In this document: piece by piece, positions 18,889 through 27,700 of the stretch
Layout: each line of letters starts with the position of its first letter
How positions within the stretch are numbered: the first letter of the stretch is position 1
The notes under the pieces: model-generated
The model's input: the letters and a program-made list of their open reading frames with translations, nothing else
Told to the model about the DNA's origin: nothing
The model's database searches: none
Assembly (NCBI GenBank): GCA_021298235.1
Contig: JAJTDX010000004.1
Coordinates: 1 to 46,203, forward strand
DNA length: 46,203 nucleotides
From: Cryomorphaceae bacterium
GTDB taxonomy: Bacteria > Bacteroidota > Bacteroidia > Flavobacteriales > Crocinitomicaceae
Direction of reading: 5' to 3'
Program-made: the position numbers and the translations under genes

Positions 18889-18896
18889 CAAAGGTA
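18889..18896 (-). promoter_or_regulatory. Candidate -7 box for LytTR gene
   Basis: On the minus strand this reads TACCTTTG, matching TAnnTTTG, 33 bases before the chosen ATG at 18855. This argues against the longer start at 18891, which would overlap the box. Confidence 0.45.
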
Positions 18897-19138
18897 GCTT
18901 TTTTTATGTCAATTAGCCAGAATGCTATCAAATCATTAATTATTAAAATAAAGATTATTTAAAAAGATTTTTTATTGTTTTTATTAGCATTGTTCATATG
19001 TTGACATTAATCTATTAAAGTATTTTGTTTTATTACTTTTTAGATTTAATTAAGTATTTATTAACAAGAATTTGATATTTAATTATTTGATTTAAAGTTT
19101 ATTAATATTTTTTTAAAAAGATGTGTGTTTTAGATGTA

Positions 19139-19147
19139 TGTGGATAA
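19139..19147 (-). promoter_or_regulatory. Perfect DnaA box
   Basis: TGTGGATAA on the plus strand, i.e. TTATCCACA on the minus strand, identical to the DnaA consensus. Confidence 0.6.
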
Positions 19148-19174
19148 TAAGTTAGTTATTTGACACCACAAACA

Positions 19175-19183
19175 TGTGGATTG
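19175..19183 (-). promoter_or_regulatory. Degenerate DnaA-like box
   Basis: TGTGGATTG on the plus strand (CAATCCACA on minus), with two mismatches at the less conserved end. It is 27 bases from the first perfect box. Confidence 0.35.
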
Positions 19184-19409
19184 ACTATTTGTAAAACTCT
19201 GAAAAATCAATGTATTGTTTGTTGTGAATGTCGATTTGTTTTCGAATTCAAAAAATACCTGGAAAACAAAAGGAAATAGTTTCACTTCTTTTGAACAGTT
19301 AATAAAGAGTATAAGGTTGCAAGCTGTTTATAATTAATAATATTAACTAGTTAAAATATAGGAAGTTAATTATTTGGTTTTTTGGTGATTTTTCAAAACT
19401 ATGTAATAA

Positions 19410-19418
19410 TGTGGATAA
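19410..19418 (-). promoter_or_regulatory. Perfect DnaA box
   Basis: A second TGTGGATAA, same orientation as the first, 36 bases before the rpiB ATG. A weak box TGTTTATAA lies at 19325-19333. Confidence 0.6.
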
Positions 19419-19453
19419 AGTTTACTTTTGTTAAAAGTCAATAAAAAAACAAT

Positions 19454-19885
19454 ATGCTTATTCCTATTGGAGCCGATCATGCAGGATTTGAACTTAAATC
19501 CAAAATAATAGACTATCTCAAAGCGAAAGGATTTGAGATAAAAGATTTTGGATGTTATTCTACTGATAGCATTGATTATCCGGATTACGGCCATCCTGTT
19601 GCTCAGATGGTAGAAGAAAATCCTGGTATAAAAGGAATTGTTATTTGTGGTTCAGGAAATGGAATCAATATGACGGTAAATAAACACCAGGGAATTAGAA
19701 GTGCTTTATGCTGGAACAAAGAGATTGTTACTTTGGCAAGGTCACATAACGATGCTAACATTCTTGCTCTTCCTGCTCGTTTTCTAAAAACAGATGAAGC
19801 ATTGGAAATGGTGGATGTTTTTCTAACTACCGAGTTTGAAGGGGGCAGACACCAAAATAGAATTGATAAAATAGCGTGTCGCTAG
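19454..19885 (+). CDS. rpiB: Ribose-5-phosphate isomerase B (RpiB/LacAB family)
   Basis: A 143-residue protein interconverting ribose-5-phosphate and ribulose-5-phosphate in the pentose phosphate pathway. Family landmarks are all present: IGADHAGFELK at the N-terminus, the catalytic Cys in VICGSGNGINMTVNK, and RSHNDANILALPARF. Length is typical. The stop codon shares a CTAG palindrome with the convergent downstream gene. Confidence 0.93.
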   Translation: MLIPIGADHAGFELKSKIIDYLKAKGFEIKDFGCYSTDSIDYPDYGHPVAQMVEENPGIKGIVICGSGNGINMTVNKHQGIRSALCWNKEIVTLARSHNDANILALPARFLKTDEALEMVDVFLTTEFEGGRHQNRIDKIACR

Positions 19886-21135
19886 TTCTGAAGTAAAGAT
19901 TGAATAAAAGTTTCAGTCTCTTTTATGTACTCTGTGTAGTAAGTTCCTGTTCCCGGACCGTTAAATCCTGTATGTATTCGTTTGACTTCACCATCTTTTC
20001 CAATGATAATGGCTGTAGGAAAAGACATAACTTGGTTTAACATTTTAAAATGTTCGGATGCTAACCCCTTACTTGCTGTTCCTGCTAAAATGAAATCATA
20101 CCCTGGTTTCATACGTTCAATATAGGTAGCAATACGTTGTTTTTGAACAGTCACATCAGACCCATTTTCGTAACATAAACCATAAATTTCTAAACCACTG
20201 GAATGATATTTTTGAAATAATTCTTTAAAAAACCGCGATTCATCCATGCAGTTTGGACACCAAGTTCCCATGATTTGAAGAATGACAACCTTATTTTTCG
20301 TTTGCTCGTTGGGAAACTGAAAAATAACTTCTGTGTCATTTTTTATTTGGATTGCAAAGGGTTCTTTTTTAGTCAGGTAAGTGAGCGAATCGGGATGTGT
20401 AAGCTCAAAAGAATTATTTTTCACAGCAACCCACTTGCAGGACCAGTGTTTTCCACTGTAAAATTCTCCTGAAATAAATTCATTGTTACTGATCTTTGCT
20501 TTAAAAAGAAATGCATGTGACCCATCAAAAGTCGATAAAAACAAACTGTCCGAAGTAACGTTGCCCTCCAAAAAACGGTAATCTCCTGTTTCTGTTAAAA
20601 AAGTACCTGAGATATCATTGTACCGTTGTTCAAATATTCCCGCAGCCATAGATGAGTCTTTTGTTCCAGGTTCGAAGGTTGTTTCCCATTTTCCTTGAAT
20701 ATTGATAGGTTGAATGGTGCTTTGATAAAGCGCAGGATGTTCAAATCGCTTACCTGAGCCATAAGTGATGATGCACGGTATTCTGTAATTGTTTTTTTTA
20801 GTGGGATTCACCCAGTACCCCTCTAGGCGACTTTTTTTTAATGGTTTTAATATGAGATATGTTGCAAAAGCAGGAAACTCCAATTTAATACTGTCATTTA
20901 TATTACCGTAGTATATAAGAGCAATATCTTCTTTACCATTAATAACACGAACATCGATACCATTCTTTTTCTGAAGGGTTTTAATTTGAACATCAAAAGG
21001 TAATTTGGAATTTTCAGATAATATAAGTACGCCCTTCCAGTTTCCGTCTATTAACTTGACATTTGCACCACGCGCTGAAACACACCAGAAAAACAAAAAT
21101 AGAACGGATAACAGAACTGTTTTAGGTGTATTCAT
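19882..21135 (-). CDS. TlpA-like thioredoxin-fold periplasmic protein
   Basis: A 417-residue protein. A signal peptide (first 23 residues, ending SARG) precedes an N-terminal beta-rich region of about 240 residues that I do not recognise (GNWKGVLILSENSK, SGTFLTETGDYRFLEGN). The C-terminal 150 residues form a TlpA/AhpC-type thioredoxin domain with active site WCPNC (about 291-295), the cis-Pro loop in VMSFPTAIIIG and a KDGEVKRIHTGF strand. It probably acts as a disulfide reductase in the periplasm; the N-domain could bind its target. It is a single gene, divergent from the ECF sigma factor. Confidence 0.85.
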   Translation of the reverse strand: MNTPKTVLLSVLFLFFWCVSARGANVKLIDGNWKGVLILSENSKLPFDVQIKTLQKKNGIDVRVINGKEDIALIYYGNINDSIKLEFPAFATYLILKPLKKSRLEGYWVNPTKKNNYRIPCIITYGSGKRFEHPALYQSTIQPINIQGKWETTFEPGTKDSSMAAGIFEQRYNDISGTFLTETGDYRFLEGNVTSDSLFLSTFDGSHAFLFKAKISNNEFISGEFYSGKHWSCKWVAVKNNSFELTHPDSLTYLTKKEPFAIQIKNDTEVIFQFPNEQTKNKVVILQIMGTWCPNCMDESRFFKELFQKYHSSGLEIYGLCYENGSDVTVQKQRIATYIERMKPGYDFILAGTASKGLASEHFKMLNQVMSFPTAIIIGKDGEVKRIHTGFNGPGTGTYYTEYIKETETFIQSLLQN

Positions 21136-21223
21136 AATAAGCGAATTTAATGTTTTTTAAAGGTAACTTTGAGGACCATGCAACCTTTTTTGGAAATAGA
21201 AGGTCTTATAGTGAATTGTGTCA

Positions 21224-21757
21224 ATGGATGATTCGGCATTGATCAAAGATTGTTTAAATGGAAACGTCCGGGCACAAAAGACGTTATTTGACAGGTTTGC
21301 CCCAAAAATGTTGGGAGTGTGTATGCGCTATTGTAAGTCAAAGGAGCAGGCAGAGGATGTGCTTCAAGATGGTTTTGTAAAAGTTTTTATAAAACTAGCT
21401 GAGTTCAAGCATGAAGGATCTTTCGAAGGGTGGATCAGAAAAATCATGGTAAACACAGCGTTGGATTCTTTGCGAAAAGAAATGAAAATAAGCGCAGATG
21501 TGGAAATTGAGTTTGCAGTAGATAAATCAGAAAGTGAAACTGTTTTAGCTGAATTATCGGCTGCTGAGATAGTGCAACTTATCTCAATGATGCCGGACGG
21601 GTATAGGGTTGTTTTTAATTTATTTGCTATTGAAGGGTATTCTCATCAGGAAATTGCAGATTCATTAGGAATTACAGAAAGCACGTCGAAATCACAATAT
21701 TCAAGGGCCAGGGCTTACCTAAGAAAAAAAATGGAAAAAGAAGAATTTGGCAGATAA
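21224..21757 (+). CDS. ECF-type RNA polymerase sigma factor
   Basis: About 177 residues starting MDDSALIKDCLNGN. Region 2 (KSKEQAEDVLQDGFVKVF, GWIRKIMVNTALDSLRK) and region 4 (GYSHQEIADSLGITESTSKS, YSRARAYLRKKM) are both intact, so it should be a functional group IV sigma. A GTG two codons upstream is also possible. TAACTTTG at 21164-21171 is a candidate -7 box 53 bases before the ATG. It overlaps the next gene by 11 bp, the usual layout for a sigma/anti-sigma pair. Confidence 0.9.
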   Translation: MDDSALIKDCLNGNVRAQKTLFDRFAPKMLGVCMRYCKSKEQAEDVLQDGFVKVFIKLAEFKHEGSFEGWIRKIMVNTALDSLRKEMKISADVEIEFAVDKSESETVLAELSAAEIVQLISMMPDGYRVVFNLFAIEGYSHQEIADSLGITESTSKSQYSRARAYLRKKMEKEEFGR

Positions 21758-22592
21758 AGTAAACATAGAGGATGTTTTTAGAGAAAAACTCGAAGGATTT
21801 GAACCGGAGGTAGATCCATCTGTTTGGAATGCTGTTTCTTCACAAATTCAAACACCCATAGCCCCTAATGGAAGTTTTTCAATAGTTAAAGCAGGGATTA
21901 TAAGTGTTGTTGCTGCTGCTGTAGTTGGCGCCGTGTTTTGGGTGTCTATGAGCTCTGAGGAACAGATTGTTCGGACAAAGCCCGGAAACAAATCTAAAGA
22001 ACCAGTTGAACAAAAATCGAAGGGACTAAATACAGGCGATGAGTTTGATTATCAACAGGAAAGCCAAGTCCCTTCTGAGCAAACAACGAATAATTCAACA
22101 ACAATAAATAAAACTGAAAGAATTCAAGATCAAACACGTCCTTTATCCGAAGAACCAAAGCTAAACGCTCTTAAGGAAGATTATACCTTGAAAACGCATG
22201 CAGTAACCACTACAAAAGATGAACCCTTAAATGTTGAAGCAATACCAGCCACATCTAACGCATCAACAAGTATTGATAACACTGAAGTTGTTGACAAGAA
22301 GGAGGACATTCCAACCCATTCGTTTACATTACCAAATATATTTACCCCAAACGGGGATGGTTCGAATGATGTGTTTACGATTTCGGCTGATGGTCTGACA
22401 GATTTTCAGCTCGTTATTCTTAATACTAAAAATCAAGTGGTGTTTACGTCGTCGGATCCGGAGGCCGAGTGGACGGGGTTATTACTCAATGGAGACCCCG
22501 CACCGGAGGGCAACTATCTATATTATTTCACAGCCAGGACTAAGTCGGGCGAGGCGGTTAGTCGTTCCAGCGCACTAAAATTAGTGAGATAA
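21747..22592 (+). CDS. Single-pass membrane protein (anti-sigma-like) ending in CHU_C/T9SS type-B domain
   Basis: A 281-residue protein. Residues 1-47 are predicted cytoplasmic (DVFREKLEGFEPEVDPSVWN). A transmembrane helix spans about 48-68 (GIISVVAAAVVGAVFWV), followed by a long Ser/Thr/Glu/Lys-rich linker. From about 197 to the end there is a gliding-motility-associated C-terminal domain (LPNIFTPNGDGSNDVF, WTGLLLNGDPAPEGNYLYYF). Position after an ECF sigma with an 11-bp overlap suggests an anti-sigma factor. The C-domain is the class normally used as a T9SS type B sorting signal on secreted proteins, so its use on a membrane-anchored regulator is odd. No ATG is available between an upstream in-frame stop and the conserved region, so the start is taken as TTG at 21747. 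Confidence 0.75.
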   Translation: MADKVNIEDVFREKLEGFEPEVDPSVWNAVSSQIQTPIAPNGSFSIVKAGIISVVAAAVVGAVFWVSMSSEEQIVRTKPGNKSKEPVEQKSKGLNTGDEFDYQQESQVPSEQTTNNSTTINKTERIQDQTRPLSEEPKLNALKEDYTLKTHAVTTTKDEPLNVEAIPATSNASTSIDNTEVVDKKEDIPTHSFTLPNIFTPNGDGSNDVFTISADGLTDFQLVILNTKNQVVFTSSDPEAEWTGLLLNGDPAPEGNYLYYFTARTKSGEAVSRSSALKLVR

Positions 22593-22618
22593 AAAAATCC
22601 CCCGAAGATGCGGAGGAT
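22591..22618 (-). terminator. Terminator for tRNA-Cys
   Basis: On the minus strand an 8-bp stem (one mismatch) ATCCTCCG / CGGGGGAT with loop CATCTT is followed by seven T. It lies 5 bases past the tRNA 3' end, and its T-run overlaps the stop codon of the plus-strand gene. Confidence 0.75.
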
Positions 22619-22622
22619 TTCG

Positions 22623-22693
22623 AGGTCTCGAGCGGATTCGAACCGCTGTAGACGGTTTTGCAGACCGGTGCCTAGCCTCTCGGCCACGAGACC
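22623..22693 (-). tRNA. trnC: tRNA-Cys (GCA)
   Basis: A 71-nt cloverleaf. The acceptor stem GGTCTCG pairs with CGAGACC, and the discriminator U is the identity base for Cys. The anticodon GCA (plus positions 22659-22661) sits in loop CTGCAAA. The T-arm is AGCGG-TTCGAAT-CCGCT. CCA is not encoded. It lies 61 bases after folB on the same strand, so it may be transcribed with gltX-folB. Confidence 0.95.
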
Positions 22694-22754
22694 AATTTCA
22701 GGTTGACAAATGTAGTAAAAAATATAAAGTAAAGGAATTTTGCAAAGTGCCACC

Positions 22755-23117
22755 TTACAAATTCGTTTCTTCGATCACAATAGCCACGTTGTCAACATCT
22801 CCATTGATAGGAGGGGTTAATTTAGTTACACGAACTTTTACATAGGTAATCTCCTTCAATTCTGCTCGCAAACGGTGAATGATCCTTTGTCCAACATGTT
22901 CTATCAATTTTGAACGAATAGCCATTTCCTCTTTTACGATTCGGTTGACATCGACATAATCGATCGTGTTTTCAAGAGTGTCGTTCAGTGCTGCCTGTCG
23001 GAAATCGGTATTTAACATAACGTCAACCAAATAGTTTCCACCTATTTTTTCTTCCTCGGGCAGACAACCGTGAAAGGCATACAGTTTTATTCCGTTGACT
23101 TCAATTGTATGTTTCAC
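22755..23117 (-). CDS. folB: Dihydroneopterin aldolase
   Basis: A 120-residue folate-pathway enzyme that cleaves dihydroneopterin to 6-hydroxymethyldihydropterin and glycolaldehyde. Conserved points: LYAFHGCLPEEEKIGGNY near the start, TIDYVDVNRIV, the Glu in LIEHVGQRI, and Lys in VRVTKLTPPI. The start is GTG, overlapping the gltX stop as GTGA; no ATG is available nearby. Translation is therefore probably coupled to gltX. Confidence 0.93.
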   Translation of the reverse strand: MKHTIEVNGIKLYAFHGCLPEEEKIGGNYLVDVMLNTDFRQAALNDTLENTIDYVDVNRIVKEEMAIRSKLIEHVGQRIIHRLRAELKEITYVKVRVTKLTPPINGDVDNVAIVIEETNL

Positions 23118-24643
23118 GTGTTGGTTTTTAGTGCCTCAACAGCGTTTATGCCGGATACAAGTCGGTAAACACACTCCTCTTTTCCAAGGAATTGCGCGAT
23201 TTCAAACATGCTTGGACCTGTTCCCGTTCCTGTGATTAAAAGACGAAACAATGGCAAGACTGCACCGATACCAAGATTTTTAGCTTGAATGAATTCTTTA
23301 AAAGCATTTTCAATAGGCTCTTGAGAGAATTCAGCTATCGAACGTAAAATTTCGATCCATTCTTTCATTAGCTCCGCACTGTCCTCTTTCCATTTTTTTA
23401 TGACAGTTTGTTCGTCATATACGCTGGGCCGCTCAAATAAATAAGCACCCTCAGAAAGAATGTCCTGAATAAAGGTTGCACGTTCTTTCATCATACCACA
23501 TACTTCCTCGAGACACTTGCTGTCTTCGTTTCTTCCTAGTTTTTCTCTAAGCATTTCCGAGAGCCGAGCGTTCGAATTATTTCTTAAATACTGTTGTTGG
23601 TACCAACGTGTTTTATCAGGGTCAAACTTCGCTCCGGCTTTTGAAACGCGTTCAAGCGTGAAAACGGATGCTAATTCGTCTAATGAAAAAATTTCTTGTG
23701 GTGTACCGGGATTCCAACCCAAGAAAGCAAGCATATTGATAAATGCTTCTGGGAAGTAACCTTTTTCACGGTAACCTGAATACAATTCTCCCTCTGAAGT
23801 TGTCCAATCTGTTGGAAAAACAGGAAATCCTAAACGGTCACCATCCCGCTTTGAGAGTTTACCATTTCCATCTGGACGTAAGAGAAGTGGTAAATGAGCA
23901 AATTGAGGAACGTCCCAACCAAATGCCCGATACAACATTACATGCAAAGGTGCTGAGGGCAGCCACTCTTCTCCCCGTATCACATGACTGATTTTCATAA
24001 GATGGTCATCAACGATGTTTGCCAAGTGATAAGTTGGCATTCCATCGCTTTTAAAGAGAACTTTATCATCGAGATTGTTTGTGTTTACCACAACCCACCC
24101 CCTAATTATATCTTCGAAACGGATATCTTCGTTTCGAGGCATTTTCATGCGAATTACATAAGGAGCACCACTTTGAATTAAGGCATCAACCTGATCTTGG
24201 GGCAAGGTCAGGGAGTTTTTTAAAGAGGTTCTCGTTATGTGATTATATTGCCAATTAGGCATGCCCATCGCTTTGGCTTTTTCTCGCATGTGATCAAGCT
24301 CCTCCGATGAATCGAAGGCATAATACGCTTTCTCTTCTTTTACAAGCTGTTCTGCGTAGGGCCTGTACAACTCTTTGCGTTCACTTTGAACATACGGCCC
24401 GTAGTCACCACCTATTCCAGGTCCTTCGGTCGGCATGATTCCACACCAACGAAGAGCATCCAGAATATATTCTTGTGCCCCAGGAACAAAACGTGTTTGA
24501 TCTGTATCCTCAATGCGAATAATGAATGTTCCGTTGTTTTTTTTAGCGAAAAGGTAATTGTAGAGCGCTGTTCGAACCCCGCCCATATGTAAGGGGCCTG
24601 TTGGAGAGGGGGCAAAACGCACACGAACCTGAGATGTTGACAT
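23114..24643 (-). CDS. gltX: Glutamyl-tRNA synthetase
   Basis: A 509-residue class I synthetase. The HIGH-type signature is APSPTGPLHMGGVRTALYNY (about residues 11-30), RIEDTDQTR follows, and the KMSKS-equivalent is KLSKRDGDR near residue 262. The C-terminal anticodon-binding helical region is present. It charges tRNA-Glu (and possibly tRNA-Gln, if an amidotransferase pathway exists). It is the first gene of a unit with folB and perhaps tRNA-Cys. Confidence 0.95.
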   Translation of the reverse strand: MSTSQVRVRFAPSPTGPLHMGGVRTALYNYLFAKKNNGTFIIRIEDTDQTRFVPGAQEYILDALRWCGIMPTEGPGIGGDYGPYVQSERKELYRPYAEQLVKEEKAYYAFDSSEELDHMREKAKAMGMPNWQYNHITRTSLKNSLTLPQDQVDALIQSGAPYVIRMKMPRNEDIRFEDIIRGWVVVNTNNLDDKVLFKSDGMPTYHLANIVDDHLMKISHVIRGEEWLPSAPLHVMLYRAFGWDVPQFAHLPLLLRPDGNGKLSKRDGDRLGFPVFPTDWTTSEGELYSGYREKGYFPEAFINMLAFLGWNPGTPQEIFSLDELASVFTLERVSKAGAKFDPDKTRWYQQQYLRNNSNARLSEMLREKLGRNEDSKCLEEVCGMMKERATFIQDILSEGAYLFERPSVYDEQTVIKKWKEDSAELMKEWIEILRSIAEFSQEPIENAFKEFIQAKNLGIGAVLPLFRLLITGTGTGPSMFEIAQFLGKEECVYRLVSGINAVEALKTNT

Positions 24644-24659
24644 TTTTAATCTGTTTAGA

Positions 24660-24667
24660 CAAAGATA
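24660..24667 (-). promoter_or_regulatory. Candidate -7 box for gltX
   Basis: Minus strand reads TATCTTTG (TAnnTTTG), 16 bases before the gltX ATG. No clear -33 TTG at normal spacing. Confidence 0.4.
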
Positions 24668-24790
24668 GTCAGTTTTTTAAAGCTTGAAGAATGGAGAATT
24701 AACCACTTTTAACAGGATAAACAGGTGTTATAACGAAAAAACATTCACGTTTTCAATGAGATGTTCTAATTTAGTGATTAAAGCCGTGTA

Positions 24791-27700
24791 ATGAATTCAT
24801 TTGAGCTTCTTCTGGATCACATAGATCGCTTCATCAGAAAATTCTATAAGAATCAAATGGTGAAGGGAGCCATCTTGTTTCTTACTTTTTTTCTTCTGAC
24901 TTATTTACTTACAATTACACTTGAGTATTTTGGTCGTTTCGGGAGTGTAACACGTGCTATTCTTTTCTTCTCCTTTATAGGAATCAATCTTTATTTACTT
25001 ACAGCATATCTCATCTTACCATTAGCAAAGCTCTATTCATTTGGAAAACGGATAGACCGCTATCAGGCAGCAGACATCATAGGAAATTTCTTCCCTGAGA
25101 TTTCAGATCGGTTAAGAAATACACTTCAATTGAAGGACAGCCTTGAGGAAAACACAGGTAATATAGAGCTTATTCGTGCAAGTGTTGTACAACGGGCTGA
25201 TTCATTGAGTGTAATACCGTTTTCTTCAGCCATTGATATTCGAGAAAACAGAAAATACGCGAAATACCTAATACCCTTATTTCTTCTCTTTGTCCTGATC
25301 GGAGCTGCCGCTCCTGAGCTTTTCAGCGAAGGAACAAAGCGTGTTGTTAATTACTCCAAAGAATTTAAACCTGAGGCACCATTCAAATTTGTATTGCTTA
25401 CATCAGAGAGTGTTTTGGAAGAGGGAGAAAGCTTACCGGTTAAACTTAGGTTGGACGGAAAAGATTTTCCTGATAATGTATATGTAATTAGTGAAAATGG
25501 AAAGTTTCTTCTAAAGCGGACTGGAAAAAACACTTTTGAAGGAGTTATTCAAAAACCATCAAAGTCTGGCACCTTTCACTTTGAGGCGAACGAGTTCACG
25601 AGTAGGGATTATCCATTAGAGATTTTCGGTAAGTCTGTAATAGGAAAGCTTCAAGCGACACTTTCCTATCCCACCTATCTCGGTAGGGAACAAGAATTGA
25701 TTGAGAATGCAGGCGATATGACCGTTCCTGAGGGAACCCAGATTGAATGGAGTATTAAAACAAAGAACACTCAGAGGGTTAAATTTTTCTTTAATGGTTC
25801 ACAGCAGGAATTTTTCTCAGAAGGGTTTAAATTGACAAAGAAGATTCGAGAAGAGAGCAAGGTGCATTTGGTGCTATTTAACAAGTTCAAGAAAAAAACA
25901 GATTCAACCAAACTTACTATAGCTGTGTTAAAAGATGCTTATCCATCTATTCAATTAGAGGAGTTTAAAGACAGCATTGCGGATGGTGTTCGTTTTTTCT
26001 CCGGAAGAATTGCCGATGATTATGGTTTGACGGGATTAAATTTTGTGTATACCATTGTTTCAGAAAACGGAGCAAAAAGGACGAGTCGTTTGAATGTTAA
26101 AAAGGTCGCAGGAATCGAAACCGGCTTCGACTTTGCGGTAGATTTTCGAAGAGAAAACCTAACACTGAAAGACCGTGTGGAGTATTACTTTGTTGTAAGT
26201 GATAATGACGGGGTGAATGGCTCAAAATCTACAAAGAGTCAGACGTTTACTTACAAGTTGCCAAGTCTTGAAGAACTGAATGAACAACGTCAGGAAGAAC
26301 AAGAACAATCAAAGGAGTCTTTAGAGGATATTTTGAAGAGAACACAGCAATTCCAGAAAAACGTCGATAAGCTGAAAAAGGAGGTGATGGGATCTAAAAA
26401 TTCAGACTGGAATAAGTTAAATAAGGTTGAGCAACTGAAGGAGGAGCAGAATCAAATTTTACAGTCTCTCGAACAGTTGAAACAACAAATGGAAAACAGT
26501 GTCGAAGAAAAAAATCAGCTATCCGAAATGGACAAGGAGCTCTTGGAAAAACAGGAGATGTTAGAAAAGCTGTTAGACGAAGTGATGGATGATGAGCTTA
26601 AAAAGTTATTGGATGAGCTTGAAAAATTGATGAAAGAAAACAATAAAGACATGTTGAAAGATAAGCTCGATGATTTAGAGCAAAATTCTGAAGACATGAA
26701 AAAACAATTAGATCGAAGCATGGAGATGTTAAAGCGGCTCCAGGTAAATGAAAAGATAGATGATATAGAAAAAGAGTTGCAGGAGCTTTCTAAGGAGCAG
26801 GAGGAACTACGTAAGGATGTGGAAAGCGAAAAACTTGATTCAAAGTCTGCTGAGCAAAAACAGGAATCCTTAAATGAGAAGTTTAAAGAACTTCAGGAGG
26901 ATCTGGATCAACTTAAAGAGTTGAATAAAGCGCTTGAAGACCCTATGGAGCTTGGAAACACAGAAGAACAAGAGAAGGAAATAACAGATGAAATGCAAGA
27001 GGCATCCGATAACTTAGGTGATAATAAAACTAAAAAAGCAGGCGAAAATCAAAAGAATGCATCGGATAAAATGAAATCACTGGCGGAGCAGCTTGAGATG
27101 ATGCAACAAATGTCGAATCAACAACAACAAGAGGAGGACATTAATTCCCTTCGGAATATCTTGGAGAGTTTGATGGCGCTTAGCTTTGATCAAGAACTGG
27201 TGATGCAGCGCTTTGGAAAAGTTGGTGATACTGACCCTGCTTACAGGCGGTATGGGCGCAAGCAACGACAGATTATAGATGAGACACTTCCTGTTCGCGA
27301 TAGTCTTCTAGCGCTTGCAAAACGTCAGCCTAAAATCGCTTCGTTTGTGGATAAAGAGTTAAATACCATTGAGAATAATCATGAATTAATCCTTGATGAT
27401 ATTGATGAGCACCGAAAGAGGGATTTAGGAATCCATCAACAATCCGTAATGACAGCGTATAACAACCTTGCCTTGCTTTTAAATGAGAGCCTACAAAGCA
27501 TGCAACAACAGATGCAGCAAAGCATGAAGCAGGGACAGGGAAGTTGTAGTAAGCCCGGTGGAAATGGAAAACCGAAGTCTGGAAATTCAATGTCCACGGG
27601 AGACATGAAGCAAATGCTGAAAAAACAGCTGCAACAAATGGAAAAAGGAAATAATCCAAACGGAAATAAACCAGGCCAGCAACCTGGAGGCAAACAGGGA

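Larger units (their letters stand above)
18856..19453. other. oriC: AT-rich intergenic region, candidate chromosomal origin (oriC)
   Basis: This is the only gene-free stretch over 300 bases in the window. No supported open frame is seen. Positions about 18915-19130 are extremely AT-rich (TATTAAAATAAAG, GTATTTATTAAC and similar runs), as expected of an unwinding element. The right half holds two perfect DnaA boxes (19139-19147 and 19410-19418) and weaker ones (19175-19183, 19325-19333). Flanking genes are a LytTR regulator and rpiB, pointing away from the gap. The call is inference; long regulatory leaders or an unrecognised small RNA are alternatives. Confidence 0.45.

Noticed and set aside
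19370..19594. Minus-strand open frame across the rpiB start and part of the AT-rich gap
   Set aside because: Composition is AT-driven and it overlaps the conserved start of rpiB; no protein family likeness.
22523..22753. Minus-strand open frame covering the tRNA-Cys
   Set aside because: The region is explained by a complete tRNA cloverleaf and its terminator; the peptide is translation of the tRNA.
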